Part shown: positions 10,701 through 22,700 of the stretch, one piece after another | Position numbering within the stretch: the first letter of the stretch is position 1 | Layout: every line of letters begins with the position of its first letter | The notes under the pieces: generated by a model | Told to the model about the DNA's origin: nothing | Seen by the model: only the letters and a program-made list of their open reading frames with translations | Database searches by the model: none | Assembly (NCBI GenBank): GCA_031772625.1 | Contig: CM062818.1 | Location: forward strand, 214,203,742-214,267,741 | Source: Pinus tabuliformis | Taxonomy: Eukaryota; Streptophyta; Pinopsida; Pinales; Pinaceae | Reading direction: 5' to 3' | Length of the DNA: 64,000 nucleotides | Made by a program: the position numbers and the translations under genes

Positions 10701-13700
10701 GGCTAGGCAAAAAGACATACAGGCTGAAATTGGGAGGAAGAGGGAGATACAAAAAATGATGGCTACCAACCCCCACTATGATTTTGAAGGTTCTTCCTCT
10801 ATCCCTCAAACTGAGGCATCCAACCCTTTCCAATATGTTCCTCCCTCTTTTGGTTCTGTTCAAGATAAGGGAAAAGGTAGAATGAATTTGAAAAAGGGTG
10901 ATGTGACTATCAAAATTTATTTCACTCCCTCCTCTCCATCAGATGCACATGGTCCTGAAGTTAGTAAAACTCAAATGCAGCCCACTTTAGATGACCATTG
11001 GAAGAAAGAATTAAGGGAGACTGCTTGGGATTACATAGCTAGATGGTGGTATGATGCTGATATCCCCTTTAATGCTGCTCGTTCACCATATTATGAGCCT
11101 ATATTTGATGCCATACATGTTGCTGGAAAAGGCTTCAAAGGCCCTACTATGCATGAGCTAAGGGGGTTTCGTTTGCAGAAAGAAATTTAATCCATTAATG
11201 AGTATTTGCAAGAGTTCAGGGACTCATGGGCAAGAACAGGGTGTACCATCATGTCAGATGGATGGACTGATCAAAGAAACCGTACCATCATAAACTTTCT
11301 TGTCTTCTGCCCACAGGGAACCATGTTTTTAAAATCAGTCGATGCATCTAATAAGATAAAAGATGGCCACTTGTTGTTTCAGCTATTGGATCAGGTTGTT
11401 GAGGAGGTGGGGGTGGCTAATGTTGTTCAAATCATCACAAATAACGCCTCTAACTATGTTCTTGCTGGTAAACTGTTAGAGGAAAAACACAAGACCATAT
11501 TTTGGACCCCATGCGCTGCACATTGCATAGACCTCATGCTTGAGGATATTGGAAAATTAGATTGGGTCAAAAACACTATAGATCATGCCAAAAGCATAAC
11601 AAAATTTATCTACAATCATACATTGGTTTTGAGCCTCATGAGGAAACACACTGGGGACAAGGATATTATTAGGCCTGCCATCACTAGATTTGCTACACAT
11701 TTTTTGACATTGCAATCTATGCTTTCCCAACATAGAAACTTGCAAAAGATGTTTTCTAGTGATGAATGGAATCAAAGCAATTGGTCTAACAAACCAAAAG
11801 GCAAAGAATTGAAAAGGAAAGTCCATGAAGAAACTTTTTGGAAAAAGGCAGCAGAGATTGTGAAGCTTGCTGAGCCACTAGTTAACGTGTTGCGGTTGGT
11901 GGATGGGGAAAGGTTGGCTATGGGCTTCATTTATGAGGCTATGGATCAAGCAAAGGAGCAAATAAAGACGGTATACAAGGATAGAGTGGCAAAGTATGGG
12001 CCCATTTGGGCAATCATTGATGAAAGATGGAACAATCAACTCCATCGCCCTATACATGCAGCTGGGTATTTTTTGAACCCACTGTATCATTATAAAGCTA
12101 AGGAGTCAGGAGCTTTGAGGGGGTAGGTCAGAGATGGACTGGTTGATTGCATTGAACGCATGATCCCATTGGAGTCTGATCAGCTGGAGATACACCGACA
12201 GGCCAATATCTTCAGCAATGCAGCAGGTACCTTTGGGAAGAACCTAGCAAAGATTGCAAGAGAAGCATATGAGCCAGGTAAACAAAAATTTCAATTTTCA
12301 AATTCTTAATAGTTTTACTTTTTTTTAAAGTTTGTTAAATCGTTTATAATTTGAAAGTTAGATATAATTTGTAATTTTGTTGAGCTAACTCATTACACTC
12401 CTATGTTTTTTGCAGCACAATGGTGGGAGGCCTTTGGTGGCCATTGTCCTGAATTGCAAAGGTTTGCAATTCGTATTTTGAGTCAAACTTGCAGCGCATC
12501 TGGGTGTGAGCGCAATTGGGCTGTCTTTGAGAGGATTCACACAAAGAAGAGAAATTGTTTGGATCAAAAACGGTTAAATGATCTAGTTTTTGTCCAATAC
12601 AACCTTCGGCTCAGACGAAACCATTTGCTGAACAAAAGACCTGATTCAGATCCCATTGTGTTGGAAGACATTGATCCAACATCAGATTGGGTAGTGGAGA
12701 GTTGTCTAGCAGAGTTTGATCCTGATGAGGATCTTGATTTAGATTTAGATCTGGAGACATCAATTGAACTTGAACATGCTGTTCAACTTCAGCCTATTCA
12801 GTTGAATACAGATCCCAATCCACCAGCCTCAGTCTCATAGCCAGCAGGGACTCCAGTTGTAGGTGCTTCCTCTGCTCAACCACGACAGAAGCTCAGCTGC
12901 ATATCTACTCTATCTCAGCTTGCATCTGCTGCAGTTGCACAGCCTGCTAGTGGTACCACTTCTACAGTTGCAGTTGGGGATGATGATGATGAGGAGGAGC
13001 CATGGGGCCCCCTGTCCGACTCTGATGATGATGATCCAGAGATTGATCGACGTGATCTTGGCTCCTCTGACAGTAGCTACTAGCCAGTGGCCCAGTAGTA
13101 CTGTAGTACTAGTACTGGAGTCTGGTCACCGTCACAGTTTACTTTTGTTGTAGAGGCAATTTCTAGCCTCCTTGGTTATGTGTTTTTTGTTTTGAGTCTT
13201 CGATCATGTATGACAGTTGACTATGTATTGCCATTGGGTACCATTTTGATATAATGGATTGGTTCATGAGCCTACTTTGATCATATGTTGTCTTCCATCT
13301 ATATTATAATGCTGTGTGTTTGGAAACATGAATGAAAATCTTTAAAATTATGTTTAAAATCTTTAAAATTATGTTTTTTTATAATTAAAAAAAATATTTA
13401 ATGTATTTTTTACAACGACCGAGTCATTGAAATCGAGCCGGCCGAGTCATTACCGTTTCGGAGTCGGAGTCGGAGTCGATCCTCGGCCGAGTCGGAGTCG
13501 GAGTCGGAGTCTTAAAACATTGCTCATGAGTCATAACTGTAACGATATCATTCTGACAGATTGTGTTCTTAAAACAACCTTGCTCTCAAATTGATTTAAC
13601 TTGGTTGTATCTTACAGTAGTGCCCGCTTATGCACAGGCAGCAGCAAAAGTCAATGTTGCAGTAACCCGCAATAGTGAATTTTCAGATGAATTTTTTATG

Positions 13701-16700
13701 AGAAAATTAGTAAATCCTACAGGCATAATGGATCCACTGCCTGGTTCAGTAAATTTCTCCTTACCCCATCAGCTACAACAAAAAGACTGACAACAAGAGA
13801 ATTTCGTAGACTGGGCTTTACAAGCAATGCATATCCATCAATTATTGCCAGTGATAAGCTCCACAAGAAGGGCCATTGGCTTGTAGGTTATATGGTTAGT
13901 TTTTGTGTTGTTTACAGACATCTGGGGGTCACACATTTGGGAGAGTGTTTGTTGTTGCAGCAACATTAAGAACTTAAACCTTAAACTATGTATAGACAAA
14001 AATATGATTGGGTATTTCCAATTGGAAGTATGGTGCATCTAAATCAATGATATGGATGTTTTTGTTGTTCCTGAAGGGGCTGCCCTTAATATTGCATATC
14101 AACATATGTCCAAGATCCCTAAAAAAAACATGCTAATATAGAAATGGACTCTAGACAATCTAGGTAACCTTTAGCTTAGCTCTAATATGTCTTCCATATC
14201 AAAACTTCCAGTGGACATTATTACCCCGAAAAGGTAATTGGCTTGATGCAAAAAGCTTTATTCTCGTGGAAAAATCAAGCTGCATACACTTCTGGTGTTA
14301 AGTGTGAATGGACTTCTTCAACAAGGCACACCAAATATTACCTCTTTGCCAACATCCAATGTGTAAAAAAGAAAATGATGGTGAAACCATGAACCAACTC
14401 AAGAATTCGATAGCTGTAGCAGTTTCATATTTTGCACAGTGATTCTGGGCACATTCTATTAAATCATTTCCAATGAGAATAGTAGTACCCGCTTATGCAC
14501 AGGCAGCAGCAAAAGTCAATGTTGCAGTAACCTGCAATAATGAATTTTCAGATGAGTTTTTAATGAGAGAATTAGTAAATCCTGCAGGCATAATGGATCC
14601 ACTGCCTGGTTCAGTAAATTTCTCCTTACCCCATCAGCTACAACAAAAAGACTGACAACAAGAGAATTTCGTAGACTGGGCTTTACAAGCAATGCATATC
14701 CATCAATTATTGCCAGTGATAAGCTCCACAAGAAGGGCCATTGGCTTGTAGGTTATATGGTTAATTTTTGTGTTGTTTACAGACATCTGGGGGGGCACAC
14801 ATTTGGGAGAGTGTTTGTTGTTGCAGCAACATTAAGAACTTAAACCTTAAACTGTGTATAGACAAAAATATGATTGAGTATTTCTAATGCCTAACTCTTC
14901 TCCTCTCCACTCTGTTTTTATTGAAAAGTGGAATGCCCAGCTCTTCTCCTCTTCACTCCAATCTTATGAAAGCTTAGTTATTGCAGACTCCAATAACCAT
15001 ATTAGATTAGTGAAAAGTGGAATGCCTAATTCTGCTCCTCTCCACTCTGCTCTTATGAAAGGTTAGCTGATGCAGATGCCTAATGGCTTTCACCAACCAC
15101 GTCTTAACCTACTGTGCTAGCTCATTCACTTATTTATAATGTACTAAACTGCTCTTCATCATTAATGACATCCGCCATTCCAAAAGTGGGAATGCTCAGA
15201 TCAGTTATATGTTGTTTATACAGATAATCTGAAAGTTGTTATGGGATTGGCATAAAATACAAACTAGCCCAATAGTGCTAATTGACAGCCTAACTGCACC
15301 ATGGGAAGAAGAAATAATCTGTTAGGATAATCAATAATTGGGCCTTGTACTGAGAAGGGCCATTGGCTTGTAGGTTATATGGTTAGTTTTTGTGTTGTTT
15401 ACAGACATCTGGGGGTCACACATTTGGGAGAGTGTTTGTTGTTGCAGCAACATTAAGAACTTAAACCTTAAACTATGTATAGACAAAAATATGATTGGGT
15501 ATTTCCAATTGGAAGTATGGTGCATCTAAATCAATGATATGGATGTTTTTGTTGTTCCTGAAGGGGCTGCCTTTAATATTGCATATCAACATATGTCCAA
15601 GGTCCCTAAAAAAAAACATGCTAATATAGAAATGGACTCTAGACAATCTAGGTAACCTTTAGCTTAGCTCTAATATGTCTTCCATATCAAAACTTCCAGT
15701 GGACATTATTACCCCGAAAAGGTAATTGGCTTGATGCAAAAAGCTTTATTCTCGTGGAAAAATCAAGCTGCATACACTTCTGGTGTTAAGTGTGAATGGA
15801 CTTCTTCAACAAGGCACACCAAATATTACCTCTTTGCCAACATCCAAAATGTAAAAAAGAAAATGATGGTGAAACCATGAACCAACTCAAGAATTCGATA
15901 GCTGTAGCAGTTTCATATTTTGCACAGTGATTCTGGGCACATTCTATTAAATCATTTCCAATGAGAATAGTAGTACCCGCTTATGCACAGGCAGCAGCAA
16001 AAGTCAATGTTGCAGTAACCTGCAATAATGAATTTTCAGATGAGTTTTTAATGAGAGAATTAGTAAATCCTGCAGGCATAATGGATCCACTGCCTGGTTC
16101 AGTAAATTTCTCCTTACCCCATCAGCTACAACAAAAAGACTGACAACAAGAGAATTTCGTAGACTGGGCTTTACAAGCAATGCATATCCATCAATTATTG
16201 CCAGTGATAAGCTCCACAAGAAGGGCCATTGGCTTGTAGGTTATATGGTTAATTTTTGTGTTGTTTACAGACATCTGGGGGGGCACACATTTGGGAGAGT
16301 GTTTGTTGTTGCAGCAACATTAAGAACTTAAACCTTAAACTATGTATAGACAAAAATATGATTGAGTATTTCTAATGCCTAACTCTTCTCCTCTCCACTC
16401 TGTTTTTATTGAAAAGTGGAATGCCCAGCTCTTCTCCTCTTCACTCCAATCTTATGAAAGCTTAGTTATTGCAGACTCCAATAACCATATTAGATTAGTG
16501 AAAAGTGGAATGCCTAATTCTGCTCCTCTCCACTCTGCTCTTATGAAAGGTTAGCTGATGCAGATGCCTAATGGCTTTCACCAACCACGTCTTAACCTAC
16601 TGTGCTAGCTCATTCACTTATTTATAATGTACTAAACTGCTCTTCATCATTAATGACATCCGCCATTCCAAAAGTGGGAATGCTCAGATCAGTTATATGT

Positions 16701-19700
16701 TGTTTATACAGATAATCTGAAAGTTGTTATGGGATTGGCATGAAATACAAACTAGCCCAATAGTGCTAATTGACAGCCTAACTGCACCATGGGAAGAAGA
16801 AATAATCTGTTAGGATAATCAATAATTGGGCCTTGTACTGAGAAGGGCCATTGGCTTGTAGGTTATATGGTTAGTTTTTGTGTTGTTTACAGACATCTGG
16901 GGGTCACACATTTGGGAGAGTGTTTGTTGTTGCAGCAACATTAAGAACTTAAACCTTAAACTATGTATAGACAAAAATATGATTGGGTATTTCCAATTGG
17001 AAGTATGGTGCATCTAAATCAATGATATGGATGTTTTTGTTGTTCCTGAAGGGGCTGCCCTTAATATTGCATATCAACATATGTCCAAGATCCCTAAAAA
17101 AAACATGCTAATATAGAAATGGACTCTAGACAATCTAGGTAACCTTTAGCTTAGCTCTAATATGTCTTCCATATCAAAACTTCCAGTGGACATTATTACC
17201 CCGAAAAGGTAATTGGCTTGATGCAGAAAGCTTTATTCTCATGGAAAAATCAAGCTGCATACACTTCTGGTGTTAAGTGTGAATGGACTTCTTCAACAAG
17301 GCACACCAAATATTACCTCTTTGCCAACATCCAAAATGTAAAAAAGAAAATGATGGTGAAACCATGAACCAACTCAAGAATTCGATAGCTGTAGCAGTTT
17401 CATATTTTGCACAGTGGTTCTGGGCACATTCTATTAAATCATTTCCAATGAGAATAGTAGTACCCGCTTATGCACAGGCAGCAGCAAAAGTCAATGTTGC
17501 AGTAACCTGCAATAGTGAATTTTCAGATGAGTTTTTTATGAGAGAATTAGTAAATCCTGCAGGCATAATGGATCCACTGCCTGGTTCAGTAAATTTCTCC
17601 TTACCCCATCAGCTACAACAAAAAGACTGACAACAAGAGAATTTCGTAGACTGGGCTTTACAAGCAATGCATATCCATCAATTATTGCCAGTGATAAGCT
17701 CCACAAGAAGGGCCATTGGCTTGTAGGTTATATGGTTAATTTTTGTGTTGTTTACAGACATCTGGGGGGGCACACATTTGGGAGAGTGTTTGTTGTTGCA
17801 GCAACATTAAGAACTTAAACCTTAAACTATGTATAGACAAAAATATGATTGAGTATTTCTAATGCCTAACTCTTCTCCTCTCCACTCTGTTTTTATTGAA
17901 AAGTGGAATGCCCAGCTCTTCTCCTCTTCACTCCAATCTTATGAAAGCTTAGTTATTGCAGACTCCAATAACCATATTAGATTAGTGAAAAGTGGAATGC
18001 CTAATTCTGCTCCTCTCCACTCTGCTCTTATGAAAGGTTAGCTGATGCAGATGCCTAATGGCTTTCACCAACCACGTCTTAACCTACTGTGCTAGCTCAT
18101 TCACTTATTTATAATGTACTAAACTGCTCTTCATCATTAATGACATCCGCCATTCCAAAAGTGGGAATGCTCAGATCAGTTATATGTTGTTTATACAGAT
18201 AATCTGAAAGTTGTTATGGGATTGGCATGAAATACAAACTAGCCCAATAGTGCTAATTGACAGCCTAACTGCACCATGGGAAGAAGAAATAATCTGTTAG
18301 GATAATCAATAATTGGGCCTTGTACTGAGAAGGGCCATTGGCTTGTAGGTTATATGGTTAGTTTTTGTGTTGTTTACAGACATCTGGGGGTCACACATTT
18401 GGGAGAGTGTTTGTTGTTGCAGCAACATTAAGAACTTAAACCTTAAACTATGTATAGACAAAAATATGATTGGGTATTTCCAATTGGAAGTATGGTGCAT
18501 CTAAATCAATGATATGGATGTTTTTGTTGTTCCTGAAGGGGCTGCCTTTAATATTGCATATCAACATATGTCCAAGGTCCCTAAAAAAAAACATGCTAAT
18601 ATAGAAATGGACTCTAGACAATCTAGGTAACCTTTAGCTTAGCTCTAATATGTCTTCCATATCAAAACTTCCAGTGGACATTATTACCCCGAAAAGGTAA
18701 TTGGCTTGATGCAAAAAGCTTTATTCTCGTGGAAAAATCAAGCTGCATACACTTCTGGTGTTAAGTGTGAATGGACTTCTTCAACAAGGCACACCAAATA
18801 TTACCTCTTTGCCAACATCCAAAATGTAAAAAAGAAAATGATGGTGAAACCATGAACCAACTCAAGAATTCGATAGCTGTAGCAGTTTCATATTTTGCAC
18901 AGTGATTCTGGGCACATTCTATTAAATCATTTCCAATGAGAATAGTAGTACCCGCTTATGCACAGGCAGCAGCAAAAGTCAATGTTGCAGTAACCTGCAA
19001 TAATGAATTTTCAGATGAGTTTTTAATGAGAGAATTAGTAAATCCTGCAGGCATAATGGATCCACTGCCTGGTTCAGTAAATTTCTCCTTACCCCATCAG
19101 CTACAACAAAAAGACTGACAACAAGAGAATTTCGTAGACTGGGCTTTACAAGCAATGCATATCCATCAATTATTGCCAGTGATAAGCTCCACAAGAAGGG
19201 CCATTGGCTTGTAGGTTATATGGTTAATTTTTGTGTTGTTTACAGACATCTGGGGGGGCACACATTTGGGAGAGTGTTTGTTGTTGCAGCAACATTAAGA
19301 ACTTAAACCTTAAACTATGTATAGACAAAAATATGATTGAGTATTTCTAATGCCTAACTCTTCTCCTCTCCACTCTGTTTTTATTGAAAAGTGGAATGCC
19401 CAGCTCTTCTCCTCTTCACTCCAATCTTATGAAAGCTTAGTTATTGCAGACTCCAATAACCATATTAGATTAGTGAAAAGTGGAATGCCTAATTCTGCTC
19501 CTCTCCACTCTGCTCTTATGAAAGGTTAGCTGATGCAGATGCCTAATGGCTTTCACCAACCACGTCTTAACCTACTGTGCTAGCTCATTCACTTATTTAT
19601 AATGTACTAAACTGCTCTTCATCATTAATGACATCCGCCATTCCAAAAGTGGGAATGCTCAGATCAGTTATATGTTGTTTATACAGATAATCTGAAAGTT

Positions 19701-22700
19701 GTTATGGGATTGGCATAAAATACAAACTAGCCCAATAGTGCTAATTGACAGCCTAACTGCACCATGGGAAGAAGAAATAATCTGTTAGGATAATCAATAA
19801 TTGGGCCTTGTACTGAGAAGGGCCATTGGCTTGTAGGTTATATGGTTAGTTTTTGTGTTGTTTACAGACATCTGGGGGTCACACATTTGGGAGAGTGTTT
19901 GTTGTTGCAGCAACATTAAGAACTTAAACCTTAAACTATGTATAGACAAAAATATGATTGGGTATTTCCAATTGGAAGTATGGTGCATCTAAATCAATGA
20001 TATGGATGTTTTTGTTGTTCCTGAAGGGGCTGCCTTTAATATTGCATATCAACATATGTCCAAGGTCCCTAAAAAAAAACATGCTAATATAGAAATGGAC
20101 TCTAGACAATCTAGGTAACCTTTAGCTTAGCTCTAATATGTCTTCCATATCAAAACTTCCAGTGGACATTATTACCCCGAAAAGGTAATTGGCTTGATGC
20201 AGAAAGCTTTATTCTCATGGAAAAATCAAGCTGCATACACTTCTGGTGTTAAGTGTGAATGGACTTCTTCAACAAGGCACACCAAATATTACCTCTTTGC
20301 CAACATCCAAAATGTAAAAAAGAAAATGATGGTGAAACCATGAACCAACTCAAGAATTCGATAGCTGTAGCAGTTTCATATTTTGCACAGTGATTCTGGG
20401 CACATTCTATTAAATCATTTCCAATGAGAATAGTAGTACCCGCTTATGCACAGGCAGCAGCAAAAGTCAATGTTGCAGTAACCTGCAATAGTGAATTTTC
20501 AGATGAGTTTTTAATGAGAGAATTAGTAAATCCTGCAGGCATAATGGATCCACTGCCTGGTTCAGTAAATTTCTCCTTACCCCATCAGCTACAACAAAAA
20601 GACTGACAACAAGAGAATTTCGTAGACTGGGCTTTACAAGCAATGCATATCCATCAATTATTGCCAGTGATAAGCTCCACAAGAAGGGCCATTGGCTTGT
20701 AGGTTATATGGTTAATTTTTGTGTTGTTTACAGACATCTGGGGGGGCACACATTTGGGAGAGTGTTTGTTGTTGCAGCAACATTAAGAACTTAAACCTTA
20801 AACTGTGTATAGACAAAAATATGATTGAGTATTTCTAATGCCTAACTCTTCTCCTCTCCACTCTGTTTTTATTGAAAAGTGGAATGCCCAGCTCTTCTCC
20901 TCTTCACTCCAATCTTATGAAAGCTTAGTTATTGCAGACTCCAATAACCATATTAGATTAGTGAAAAGTGGAATGCCTAATTCTGCTCCTCTCCACTCTG
21001 CTCTTATGAAAGGTTAGCTGATGCAGATGCCTAATGGCTTTCACCAACCACGTCTTAACCTACTGTGCTAGCTCATTCACTTATTTATAATGTACTAAAC
21101 TGCTCTTCATCATTAATGACATCCGCCATTCCAAAAGTGGGAATGCTCAGATCAGTTATATGTTGTTTATACAGATAATCTGAAAGTTGTTATGGGATTG
21201 GCATGAAATACAAACTAGCCCAATAGTGCTAATTGACAGCCTAACTGCACCATGGGAAGAAGAAATAATCTGTTAGGATAATCAATAATTGGGCCTTGTA
21301 CTGAGAAGGGCCATTGGCTTGTAGGTTATATGGTTAGTTTTTGTGTTGTTTACAGACATCTGGGGGTCACACATTTGGGAGAGTGTTTGTTGTTGCAGCA
21401 ACATTAAGAACTTAAACCTTAAACTATGTATAGACAAAAATATGATTGGGTATTTCCAATTGGAAGTATGGTGCATCTAAATCAATGATATGGATGTTTT
21501 TGTTGTTCCTGAAGGGGCTGCCTTTAATATTGCATATCAACATATGTCCAAGGTCCCTAAAAAAAAACATGCTAATATAGAAATGGACTCTAGACAATCT
21601 AGGTAACCTTTAGCTTAGCTCTAATATGTCTTCCATATCAAAACTTCCAGTGGACATTATTACCCCGAAAAGGTAATTGGCTTGATGCAAAAAGCTTTAT
21701 TCTCGTGGAAAAATCAAGCTGCATACACTTCTGGTGTTAAGTGTGAATGGACTTCTTCAACAAGGCACACCAAATATTACCTCTTTGCCAACATCCAAAA
21801 TGTAAAAAAGAAAATGATGGTGAAACCATGAACCAACTCAAGAATTCGATAGCTGTAGCAGTTTCATATTTTGCACAGTGATTCTGGGCACATTCTATTA
21901 AATCATTTCCAATGAGAATAGTAGTACCCGCTTATGCACAGGCAGCAGCAAAAGTCAATGTTGCAGTAACCTGCAATAATGAATTTTCAGATGAGTTTTT
22001 AATGAGAGAATTAGTAAATCCTGCAGGCATAATGGATCCACTGCCTGGTTCAGTAAATTTCTCCTTACCCCATCAGCTACAACAAAAAGACTGACAACAA
22101 GAGAATTTCGTAGACTGGGCTTTACAAGCAATGCATATCCATCAATTATTGCCAGTGATAAGCTCCACAAGAAGGGCCATTGGCTTGTAGGTTATATGGT
22201 TAATTTTTGTGTTGTTTACAGACATCTGGGGGGGCACACATTTGGGAGAGTGTTTGTTGTTGCAGCAACATTAAGAACTTAAACCTTAAACTGTGTATAG
22301 ACAAAAATATGATTGAGTATTTCTAATGCCTAACTCTTCTCCTCTCCACTCTGTTTTTATTGAAAAGTGGAATGCCCAGCTCTTCTCCTCTTCACTCCAA
22401 TCTTATGAAAGCTTAGTTATTGCAGACTCCAATAACCATATTAGATTAGTGAAAAGTGGAATGCCTAATTCTGCTCCTCTCCACTCTGCTCTTATGAAAG
22501 GTTAGCTGATGCAGATGCCTAATGGCTTTCACCAACCACGTCTTAACCTACTGTGCTAGCTCATTCACTTATTTATAATGTACTAAACTGCTCTTCATCA
22601 TTAATGACATCCGCCATTCCAAAAGTGGGAATGCTCAGATCAGTTATATGTTGTTTATACAGATAATCTGAAAGTTGTTATGGGATTGGCATGAAATACA

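Larger units (their letters stand above)
8584..13530 (+). mobile_element. hAT DNA transposon with intact 8-bp target duplication
   Basis: The element spans 8592-13522 (4,931 bp). It is flanked by the perfect 8-bp duplication CTCATGAG at 8584-8591 and 13523-13530. Terminal inverted repeats are short and imperfect: TGTTTTAAG at the left end and its complement CTTAAAACA at the right, each preceded by the C-rich or CA outer bases typical of hAT. Subterminal regions (about 8620-8820 and 13414-13512) are packed with GACTCGGCCGAGTCA-type palindromes and GGAGTCGGAGTC repeats, likely transposase-binding sites. The transposase gene (10474-13083) has three premature stops, so this copy is probably not autonomous now. 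A second hAT sits in its 5' leader. Confidence 0.93.
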
